Position numbers and translations under genes: made by a program. 64,000 nucleotides of DNA from Sanderia malayensis. Its lineage: Eukaryota; Cnidaria; Scyphozoa; Semaeostomeae; Pelagiidae. The notes beneath the pieces were generated by a model. That model made no database searches, had not been told where the DNA came from, and worked only from the letters and a program-made list of their open reading frames with translations. The stretch spans positions 3,286,001-3,350,000 of the forward strand of contig RQOL01000861.1 in NCBI GenBank assembly GCA_013076295.1, written 5' to 3'. Positions 11,401-21,200 of this stretch are shown here, in pieces. Position 1 is the first letter of the stretch, and each line of letters begins with the position of its first letter.

Positions 11401-14400
11401 ACGTTGTCATTGTTGATTTTTTGAATTTTATTGCTGCATGGTCTTTTTCGCATTATCAGACCAATTGAATAAACGCCCACTTATGCTACCAACTTTTGAA
11501 ATAAGCCCCCCTTCGAATAATGGCCCCCTCGATCAGGCGCCCCCCGTTTAATCGAGGAGATACGGTTATTGCACTTGTCTGTATGAGATTTTCAGTGAAG
11601 AACATCTTTCTTTTTGCAATACAGGCGTGATAATGAAAGACATAATTTCGTTGGATACGGCTGTGCCAGATTTTTTGAACGAGAATGGAAGAAGACTTTG
11701 TCACTTCAAGAAAGTCTATCAACTGGCCAAGCTGCTGAAGAATTTCAAATGCATTGGGACAACTAAACCCCCGATCTTGCCAAAGGCAGATCTTGTCAAC
11801 ATACTGAGGGTAAGTCATGATCCAAAGACAATGGTTAGAGATCTCAATCTGTTACATAGATATATATACTACTACAATGCGTAATTTTAGTAGCCGTAGT
11901 GCCTCTTTTTGAAGTAGCAGATAAACAATATATACAGTAAACACCCGCATATAAGAACCAGTGAATTAAGAACCTTCCAGGCTGAAATGATCCCTGCTGA
12001 AAACAATAGAGGAGACAATAGGTTATTGTATTTGGACAATAGGCTGGATGCAGAATTCACAGGTTCTTATACGCGGGTGTTTACTGTATTGTTTTTTATA
12101 TTGAAATCTTATTTTTTTTATGTATAGGTGTCGTTACAGCCTCGATTCACCGAAGAAGAACTATACGAAATGTCACTGGAAAGAGAGCCCAGATGTCAAA
12201 CACCAACCGTAAGGCATTTTAGCTAAACCCACGCCAAAATACTTGCAGCACTGTAAACACATGCTTGTAAGATCTGTAGATTAAGAACCCACTGGGCTGA
12301 TATTTCTGCTTAAAACAATTAAAGATACAATGGGTTATTGTATTTAAATAATGAGCTGGATTCAAATTTCACACGTTCTTGTACTCAAGTGTTTATTCTA
12401 TGCTAACATCGATTCTTGATTATGAAGTCCTAAGTATTACATTAGATGTCAATACTGTTCATAATAATACTACCTTGTTTAATAGTTTATAATTCATTGT
12501 TTTTGTTTTACATTTTTAGACGTGTACATTACCTCGAGGCATCAAGTCGAAGCCAATGTTTGCTGAATGGGCTGCCGGTATCGATATTACACCAGATAGA
12601 GAGATAGTTGTTCGATACGTCGAACGAATGGTTGATGTATGTTATTGCTTCTCTGATTCTTTGATTCTTTGATTCTTTGATTCTTTGATTCTTTGATTCT
12701 TTGATTCTTTGATTCTTTGATTCTTTGATTCTTTGATTCTTTGATTCTTTGATTCTTTGATTCTTTGATTCTTTGATTCTTTGATTCTTTGATTCTTTGA
12801 TTCTTTGATTCTTTGATTCTTTGATTCTTTGATTCTTTGATTCTTTGATTCTTTGATTCTTTGATTCTTTGATTCTTTGATTCTTTTCTTTGATTCTTTG
12901 ATTCTTTGATTCTTTGATTCTTTGATTCTTTGATTCTTTGATTCTTTGATTCTTTGATTCTTTGATTCTTTGATTCTTTGATTCTTTGATTCTTTGATTC
13001 TTTGATTCGTTAATCACTGTGTAACTCTTGCTATTGTTTATTTGTAGGCAGTTTTTAAAGTGTACGATACTGACAAGGACGGCAGCATAAACCAAGAAGA
13101 GTTCAGATTAATTGCAACGAATTTTCCCTTCATTGACGATTTCACATTGATTGACACCAACTGGTATGTACATAGGTATTCAATGTGAATGCAATTGCGC
13201 CCATTGTGAATCTAATTTTTTAACTCTCGATTTTCTAAATATCTTGTATTTTATTGTTTCTATTAGTGACGAAAGCATCAGCAAAGAAGAAATGAGGAAT
13301 TATTTTATGAATGTCAACTCGCATGTAATGACACGAGATTTCGTTCATTCGTTTCAAGAGACGACAATCATAACACCCGTATTATGTGTTTACTGCACTG
13401 GCTATGTGAGTATATTTTCTTTCTTTCACGACCTTCTAATCGGCAACTAATGCCACTCGAGCGTAGCGAGGAGTTTTTAAAGGGAAGCTGTTACCTAAAG
13501 CTGATTGTCAAACCACAACAGAGCATTTGAGTCAGTGCAAAAAATAAGTGAACTCTACTGCAGATGAGGCAGGCAGGCTACGTCTCCGCTATTCTATTGA
13601 TTGATCACTCTACTTTCCTAAGTTGGTTTCTAATAATAGGTTTCTCATCGTTGGTATTGGTTTCTAATAAATATAATAAGAACTTTAAATGGCTTGAAAG
13701 GATGGGTTATATCATGCCCTTTTTAACCTCCAAAGGTTAATTAGATAATTTGATCCTTTCCGTTCTTCTAGCTCTGGGGATTGGGAAAATCTGCTTATAA
13801 ATGTAAAGGTAAGGGATTCTTGCTGGAGAGACATTATGATTAGTTGTTTGTTAATGGAGTCAAGAGCAGTAGGCCGCTTGAAATCAACCCTGATCTCCTT
13901 TTGTGTCGTAGAATGCCATATAATATGCCATAAAGACTGCAAAGACCACGTGGTTATGGAATGCCGGCAGAAGAATCATGTCCAATCTAAAGGCAAGCCA
14001 GACGTTTTAATTTAGAATAATGATATGATGATAGTGGTAATTATGCCGATTAATATTGCTGATGAAGTTGGTTGGTTAGTTTTAAAGATGCTTTATGATG
14101 TAAATTGTTGTTGCAGATAAGGCCAGTAAATCCAAAACGATCCGAAAAAGGATGAAGTTTTTGGAGCAGTCGTTTGGTGGGTCTACTGATTCACAGATTT
14201 ACCCTGCTATTGGTGCATCAACGTTAAAAACGTTGAATTCAATTGATAACGAACACTTCTTAAAGCTACAAGAACAGATGAAGAAGTTAGAAATGGTATT
14301 GATTTGCATGTTAAATTCTGTCCTTATAAACCGCATTGTCCATTGGTTAAATCTTGCAGGGTTGTATGTTTCCAGGGGAATTCCACCATGCCCTCTTGGC

Positions 14401-14839
14401 ACTCTGCGTATGTTTGCTCTGAATTGTTTTCTTGTTTAATTGGGTGCATGTGCTGCACTGAATTTAAGCCAGTGCATGTGCTGCACTGAATTTAAGCCAG
14501 TGCATGTGCTGCACTGAATTTAAGCTGCAGTCTAACAATGGATAACGATACCACCTAATGCAAGGAGTTCCATTTTTAAAGAGCTCGCAGTTCTAAAAGC
14601 TTTGTTATGCTTGAATTCATCTCTGTATTCCCATAACAGTTGTTTATGTTTCGATTTTTCCATTGCAGGAAAAATCGGTGCTCGAAGACGAGAACATGGA
14701 CTTGCGCACAAAGCTCCACGCTGCTCGAACAGACATAAGCAAACTGAAATCAGAAGTATCAGATCTGCAGAACCACAGTGTTTATTTCTCGCTGAAAAGA
14801 ATGGAAATGCTCAACATGCAAGTGCAGACAGACGTGTGA
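8408..14839 (+). CDS. RASGRP-like: RasGRP-type Ras guanine-nucleotide exchange factor, complete
   Basis: Exons: 8408-8528, 8835-8940, 9127-9198, 9337-9468, 10043-10178, 10350-10523, 10665-10781, 11145-11242, 11360-11361 (candidate 2-nt exon), 11625-11809, 12128-12208, 12520-12636, 13048-13163, 13267-13405, 13772-13808, 13912-13992, 14117-14295, 14669-14839. They give 687 aa with one open frame. Domains: REM about 25-145; CDC25-type RasGEF about 175-395 (LSPRDIAEQITYLDW, LMAVMGGLSHS); two EF-hand loops at about 454-465 and 483-494; C1 zinc finger 513-562 with every His/Cys ligand; C-terminal coiled coil. This order is diagnostic of RasGRP, which loads Ras/Rap with GTP in response to calcium and diacylglycerol. 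The C1 loop lacks the usual QG pair. The intron after 13992 has a GC donor. Confidence 0.93.
11360..11361 (+). other. Candidate 2-nt microexon (AG) of the RasGRP gene
   Basis: The exon ending at 11242 leaves phase 2 (AT), and the next clear exon, at 11625, starts GC GTG ATA. Joined directly the frame is lost. Between them, TCTCCACAG at 11351-11359 and GTGAGT at 11362-11367 are a good acceptor and donor separated by only AG. Including AG gives PIIGVIMKDIIS, which aligns without a gap to the PILGVHLKDLIS segment I know from RasGRP1. The alternative is acceptor use at 11595, which adds about 10 residues in frame. Confidence 0.6.
11935..12085. mobile_element. MITE with CAGTAAACACCCG inverted ends, TA target duplication
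   Basis: The ends CAGTAAACACCCGCATATAA and their near-exact reverse complement (TTATACGCGGGTGTTTACTG) enclose about 151 bp, flanked by TA on both sides. It lies in a RasGRP intron. The short length, CAGT ends and TA duplication fit a Tc1/mariner-type MITE. Related copies are at 12251-12398 and 30492-30641. Confidence 0.8.
12251..12398. mobile_element. Degenerate copy of the same MITE family
   Basis: It begins CTGTAAACAC and ends near AAGTGTTTATTC, with the shared internal order GATTAAGAACC, GATATTTCTGCT, GGTTATTGTATTT and GTTCTTGTAC. The ends are mutated and no clean target duplication remains. It is in the next RasGRP intron. Confidence 0.6.
12651..13009 (+). repeat. (TTTGATTC)n microsatellite, about 44 copies
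   Basis: A nearly perfect 8-bp tandem repeat of about 360 bp starts about 15 nt after the RasGRP donor at 12636. One imperfect unit occurs near 12880-12890. The minus strand is open through the whole run and would encode repeating KESKNQRI, but this is a repeat artefact. Confidence 0.97.
14443..14526 (+). repeat. 28-bp tandem repeat, three copies
   Basis: Three almost identical copies of GTGCATGTGCTGCACTGAAT plus TTAAGCCA lie in the last RasGRP intron. Each unit contains a small internal palindrome (GCATGTGCTGC). Confidence 0.9.
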
Positions 14840-15345
14840 AGATAAGTTTCAAACATGCGCTCTTGATTATTGTTGCCATTAATTTCCGAATGCACGCGTG
14901 CATGTTGAGTGGCATGTAGCTGCCCAGTTAATGCTTAAGGTGCACGCATTTGCTTTTTTGTACGACCACAAAGCACTCGCTGCTGTATTTTTACGTGGCA
15001 CGAGCATGATAAGCATGTAAACCACTCGCTGCTGTATTTTTGCGTGGCACGAGCATGATAAGCATGCAAACACACAAACAAATATTTATATATATATTAT
15101 ATTGCCGAACATATAAGTATTAATTTATTTTCTAAATGTCAGGGAGTTAATTAAAATAGTCTTAAATATTCTCATTTTTAAAATATTTTAAATGTATAAC
15201 CTATAAAGCTATTATAATCACGTCGCCATAAAATGTTGGCATTTAAATGATGTGAGCTTGTAAAATGAAAAATATCTATGAATTAATTCGACTAGCCACT
15301 TCAAAGTTATAGGGTATCAAGGGTCAATTAGTGGATATTTTCTTG
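14840..15345. other. Convergent 3' regions of RasGRP and the GT31 gene, with a 49-bp tandem pair
   Basis: This gap holds the 3' UTRs of two convergent genes. At 14972-15069 a 49-bp unit (containing CACTCGCTGCTGTATTTTT) is present twice in tandem with few differences. TTTATT near 15124 could be the AATAAA signal for the minus-strand gene. I see no gene here. Confidence 0.6.
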
Positions 15346-16815
15346 TTAGACCTCTCCGTATATTTCCCTGGAGTGGAATTCACTGTTAGTAATACGCCAT
15401 GTTGGTTCGTCTTTGCATGGCTTCATCTCAAACCGTAGCTCGATATAAAACTCCTGTACGTCGAAAACCTTGTTCGAAAATCTACACTTATCTTCGTATC
15501 GAGGAATATCAGGCACTGTTGTTATGTTTTGGTTTATCGTGTTTCTTCTAGCTTGCGTGACTTGCCAGTATTTTCTCATCGTCTTCGGGTAACTACCGTG
15601 CAATGCTAAGTAATGCCTGCATATGTCGATACCAATGTACGAGGCGTTGTGGTAACTAGTGGCCGAATGCACGATACGAGCATTGTCATAGAAGTAGGTG
15701 ACATTGAATTTACTATCAATCATCCATGCTGCAACTGCTTGGTCTCCATATGGATGGCAAGGTAATGATGAATTCAACTTCGATAATGCTTCTTCCACAA
15801 GATCTCTTGTCAATATCATCCAACCTTCATCCACTCTTACTATGTTCAGTCTGCAGTGAATGTAGCCCCAGTAAAGGCTGTTTTTCTGGCGATGGTGTAG
15901 TTCGTAGACAAGTCTTTCCAAGCACAGAAAGTAATCGTCATCAATGCGAAGGAAAAAATCGAATTTGTAATTTGAAGTCAGCCACTTCATCATCCATAAC
16001 AATCGAAGTGAAAAATTGTAGCCACCTGGTAAAAAGTTTACACGTATCATAATAAATCTAGCTTTGTTGATATTTATCTGATCATCTTTTTACATAATTA
16101 CGTATGCATTCTTTCTTTCATCACTAACACTATGTATATCTTATTTTTTTGTTGAGATTTTTATGAATCTATATCATAATCATATATAATTCATATCTTA
16201 TTTATATATACTTTGTTAATTTACAGGGGCATTTGGCTGTATACTGAAATCGAAGAGAAATCTTAGCTTGGATCAACAAAAGAAATCTTCATTCACTCCA
16301 TCATTATCTCCATGTAAGCATGTTTATATAGATAACATCGATAGACGTGTAATGATGAAATAACCCTTAAGCCTCCCTCCTCCATTCTTACCTTGATACG
16401 GCATGAATAGCATGTCGTTATATTTCTCGCTTTCGTTCATGACCTTCTCCTTGTCTTGTGAAGATAGTCGATCAGGACTGTCAGTGAAGAACTTGCATTC
16501 CACTATTCCCTTCTCAAAACTCTTACACAATGACATCCATGTTTGTCTGACGGCTCGCCGTCGCTTAAAATCTGTTACTTTGTTCAAAACTCCAACAAAA
16601 AGCAGCAAAGAACCATCCTCTACTTCTCCATGTTTCTCTGTATCGTTTTCCTTCAACAACGGATGCTGTCCTTGTATATTTCCTTGCTTGCACCACTTTG
16701 TGGACAATGAACTTAAGTTGTACTGCAATAACAACACGACAGATCCCATGAGTGCTATTATGGCAATTATCTTTGGCTTTTTTAATAACCCTGATGAAAT
16801 TAATTTCTGTACCAT
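15346..16815 (-). CDS. GT31-family beta-1,3-glycosyltransferase (galactosyltransferase-like), type II membrane protein
   Basis: Two exons on the minus strand: 16392-16815 and 15346-16025, joined CAAG|GTGGC in phase, giving 367 aa. The ATG at 16813-16815 gives a short basic cytoplasmic tail and one membrane helix at about 16-32 (IIAIIALMGSVVLLL), the usual Golgi anchor. GT31 signs follow: RRRAVRQTW near residue 90, the metal-binding LRIDDDYF (Asp 170-172), EGWMILTRDLVEEAL, and GDQAVAAWM where many relatives have an ED pair. There are several N-glycosylation sites. Such enzymes add a beta-1,3-linked sugar, often Gal or GlcNAc, from a UDP donor; the acceptor cannot be told from sequence. An acceptor site at 16855-16856 implies a non-coding 5' exon upstream. 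Confidence 0.85.
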
Positions 16816-18079
16816 CTTCACCTGCTCTAACTTCCAATATTCTTTGTCAGGATTCTGAAACAATGAATATCCAAGAACTGTTTCCAAAACAATTCCACAG
16901 CCACGCAAACTCAAATGATTTTTTTCTTCAAAAAGTAACATTGAAGCCTCTACGCCCTTTTTTCACGAATTTTCGTCATTTGTCGCTGGTATTTTTGCAT
17001 AAATTTCTATTCTCCTCTGACTTCTAACAAATTGCCGTCTGTTGAAACATGATTAATTAGCAACAAGCTCTCACGCAAGCACATGTCGGCCCACTTCTAC
17101 CCCTACTCCTCAATCTTTGTTCTCTCTAACCTAACTCATCTCGGCCAATAATTCCCTATCCAACACACACTGTGCGGCTGGCCTGTTTGGCGGTCACTGG
17201 GTTGGTTGGACTAGTGGCCCGACCAGTTGGCCGCTATGACCCGAAGTCAGTGGAATTAATTAGCTGCATTAAACTGGTGCCCCATTTCTTCATAAAATTT
17301 CTCACAGCGCAGTTTTCGTATCCTAGGAATGGGAAAATGAAGAGACTAAAGATAGAGGAAGAGAGAGCACAGTCTCGGTTTGAAGCGGAGACTAGGTAAA
17401 CGACGTAAGATCTTTTTTTTCAGCAGGTGTTAAGCTAATGTCCGGAATGGAATGGGTCCTTGGATACCTGTTTATTTCACTTGCTCAATTTTGTTTTGTT
17501 TGGCGGATGCTTGGCAATGGTTTTAGTATTTTGTGTGTAATCTATTTAAGTAGTAAAAGCTCTGTTAAGCCTCCGGGGATTATTTAATTTTTGTTGTGTT
17601 CCTGAAGGAGAAGTCATCGGAGAGAGAGTTTTGTTAGACAGGTGGAGGTTTAATAATATCATTAAGTAAGCTTCAGAAAAATGTTTCTGCAAGTCAACTA
17701 ACAACTTATTCTGATGAGCTTTTATAGTATAAGCGATCACAATTTCACCATTCTTTACAATCTCAAAAACAAGGGAGGCCTAATTCAAAGGGGGGGCTAT
17801 TAGAGAGGGGCTTAATAGAGTAAAGCTTTTAGTTACTTTCACTCGAAATCTGGCAGAATGATAAATTGTCAAAATTTCTTGGAAGAGATTGGGCAAGCAG
17901 GCTCGCTTTGTTTACAAAAATAAGCAAGCAAGACGTTTGTGTCGTTATGATGAGTTTTATTTCCACAGCACAAGCGTCTATTTTTTATGTTTTACTTGCG
18001 ATATCATTGTACCAAAGACAAACAATTTAACACCAGCACAGCAAAGCAAATAATCAGTCATATTTATTTCATTTTCATA
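16816..18079. other. Intergenic between divergent GT31 and ABCA genes
   Basis: The first 39 bases are 5' UTR of the GT31 gene. The rest should contain promoters for both genes. A short frame at 17172-17399 shows no domain and I do not call it. No clear repeat family is seen apart from purine-rich stretches near 17775-17820. Confidence 0.5.
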
Positions 18080-18087
18080 TGACGTCA
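18080..18087. promoter_or_regulatory. Perfect CRE-like palindrome TGACGTCA upstream of ABCA
   Basis: TGACGTCA, the full site bound by CREB/ATF factors, lies 172 bp before the ABCA start codon. A second near-match, TGACGTTA, follows at once (18088-18095). The position suits a promoter, but an 8-bp match can be chance; another TGACGTCA occurs in an ABCA intron near 33080. Confidence 0.35.
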
Positions 18088-18258
18088 TGACGTTACTTAT
18101 TTTGTTTCTAGGGCAACAGAGTAAAGTTAATAGCACTTAATCAGATGCAAACTCAAAGTGAGGCTAGAAGACCTGATTACTTCAGAGGAATTTAAAACTG
18201 CCTAATTGCGAAGTAGGCGAAGTGCGAAACGAAAGTTCTTGTCGTATGATCGAGGAAG

Positions 18259-21200
18259 ATGGCTCGTAGTTCAAGGCAACTGCGCCTTTTGCTTTGGAAA
18301 AACTTCATTTTGCAGGTAATTTTATCAGTTTATTATCAATGTCAAATAATCATTATTTTTCGCCAGTGGAAACATCTTAGCGCAAAAGTAAACAAGAACA
18401 AAGTTAGACTGAAATTAAACTGCAAACTAATGGGTTTACAACAATCATGTTGAAATTTTCTACATGGTTACACTTGAAACGCTACAAAAACTCTGATCGC
18501 ATGAAATTTCATTGGAAAAAATAATTTTACGAGGACTTTGTGAATGGAGAGACAATAAAAATTAATCAACAATTATCTTGAAGTACTTGATCAGATAAAA
18601 TATTTATACTTTTTGCCGTCTATGTATGGATGTATGAAAGTGAAGTCATATTTACTTGTTTCACAACTACAAGGTTATTTATATAAGGAACCTGCACGTA
18701 TGGACGAAACATTGAAAGACCCATAAGGGACTTTTATTTTTGAATATTTTTTGTCATTGCAAATAGTAACTGGGAATCGGGGGAGCCATTTCCTGTCAAA
18801 TCTTGCATAAAATATATATGCGACGTACAATGTTATTGTTTGCTTACTTGCAAATACCCTTGTATCATAGTCATAATTCCCCAAAAAAGCAAATTTATGG
18901 CACTCAATGTGCAGTTCAAACTAAGAAACTATCAAGGAATTTTCGGAACTTCGGTTTGATGATAAATGTATGTTAAAAAATATAGAATTCTAGGAACTAG
19001 GCCTTGTTGTAGGTTTCTTGTGCGTGAATCAACTCATCCATGCGCAAGAACAATGAATTTAGCATACGAAATCATTATTGAAAGAATTCGTATTTGTATT
19101 GAGGTATTCTTTAGAAATATTTGTTTATTGCGGTTGAATGGTGGTTGAATCGGTCGAGGAGAATCAATTTAAAGCGCTTTTCGACCTGAAAGAATATTCA
19201 TCTTGATAGTGAATTCAGCTTCGGTTGCATACAGTCTGTGGTCTTATGCAAAGTATAGACATCAGATTTCAGCATCGCAAGTAATACCAAGTGAAATGAT
19301 TATTTAGATTGCGTCAATACAAGGACCTGGCTTTTTATTTTTTTACGGGCAGGTTACAAGTCCGAAACGGAAATATCTTACCTATAGTTAAAAAATATAA
19401 CCTGTTAGTGTTTACTTCCATTAGAAATTGGTCTTACAAAACTGCATCGCAAACTAATAGCGTTATGTATATATAAGCAGAATATTAATTGGATATCATA
19501 ATAATGTGATGTAATATTAATATAGTATACAACCACAGAATATAGAATAGAAAATGGGTAACAATAGATTATAGAAGAAGGTATGATCATAGCTTTTTGT
19601 TTTTGTTACAGATTCGAAGACCGGTCGGAACCACGTTTGAAATTCTAGTTCCAGTTCTGTTAATGGCAATTCTTATTGTTGCAAGGTATCCATCGTATTT
19701 AATTTACAACTCTTGGGTAAGGCAAGGGTTTGGGTACACCATCTCACAAATTAATATTATGAAAATATTATTCTTATTTTTTTAAGGATTGGTTTGAAGA
19801 ACGAGGAGACAGTGAAATGTTTTTGTAAGTAGTGACAATAAAAATAAATGCGAATGAAATCTGCCTATTTTGGTTGCGGACCAAGACAAGGGACAAGTTC
19901 AATCCAACGTATTTTCTCTGTAATGCGGCTTACTACAACAGATAATTGTGGATGAAAGCAATATTTTGTGATAGAGAGGTGTCCGTAGCCATGAACTATT
20001 CATTAATTGAGAGTTTAGTCCCAGACCACTCTGATCTCAATAGGGACTTCCACTGGAGTATGTTAGGTCCCCTTACTTCTTTAAGTGAACTCTTGTTCAA
20101 TTAAGAACTCTCGATACTCACGAGAGTGGAGATTTACACCAATACTCTGAGTTTTGTGCTCTTGAAACTCAGAGTATTAGTTTAAATTGTTGCTTTTTTT
20201 GTCTTCTATTCTAAGGTCCGATGGATCAAACTAATATTATGGAGATATTTCCGTTGCAAAAGGAATTCGCTCATTAATGGATGTTTCTCAGAATTTCCCT
20301 TGCAGTTAATTAAGAGAAGTTTGTCTTTTCTTATTGCAGCCACTTTCTCACAGTTCACAGTGGAAAAGATAAACCCACTTAGAGGCAACACAATGTCACA
20401 TAAGCTGCAATTGAATAAGTTCAACAATGCAACACTCCTCGCTTACCACCCCGTGAAAAGCTGGAGTAAGTATCGTGTTTTATTTTATTTCAATTAAACT
20501 TTGTTCACAATAAGAATTATTGTTGCATTTTAGTAGAGGCGATATGAATACCATGTAAAATTGTTCTTTGCAGCCACTTTGATAATGCAAGATGTAGCTA
20601 CGACTCTCAAGCTTAAGGCCACCGGCGACAACATGAATGGACAACAATTTGAATCCGAATCGGCAGCCGCTATTGAAGCGTCTACATATTTTGGCAAATA
20701 TGCTGGAGGTATGAAAAGAGGCGTATAAGCATTGAAAGTTATTGAAGGGGTCTGTTCATATGAGCCGGCATACCGTGCCAGCTAACGGGGCGAGATCTCA
20801 ATTTCTCTCCAAGTCCTATACAAAGCTTGTTTTCTGTTCATATGAGAAAGCGGGCTGGTCCGCTAGGCGAGATCTCACTGGAGTACTGCCGAGATCTCGG
20901 CAAGCGGGCTGGAAATTCTCCCTATGAAAACTCCATTCTGCTTGCCGGACCTGAAATATCTCAACCACATATGCACATTCATTGTTTTCATGGACAATTT
21001 CTCAAGCGACAAATTTCATGTTACAGTTTCTATTTGGGCAGGCGGTACTGTATCTTGTCATGTAAACAGAACCCCTAGTGGGTCGGCTCGGTAAGCGGGC
21101 TCGTGTGAGCAGGCCTTAATCCACGAAAGCTATTAAATATGCATGAGTTCTCGCCCGTTCAATTATCCAATAGCTCACATTATCTTTTCACCAGAATCTG

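Noticed and set aside
12529..13095. 188-aa minus-strand open frame with KESKNQRI repeats
   Set aside because: It is a translation of the TTTGATTC microsatellite plus RasGRP exon antisense; no gene.
16403..16858. 151-aa plus-strand frame opposite the GT31 gene
   Set aside because: Antisense shadow; the minus strand carries the membrane anchor and GT31 motifs.
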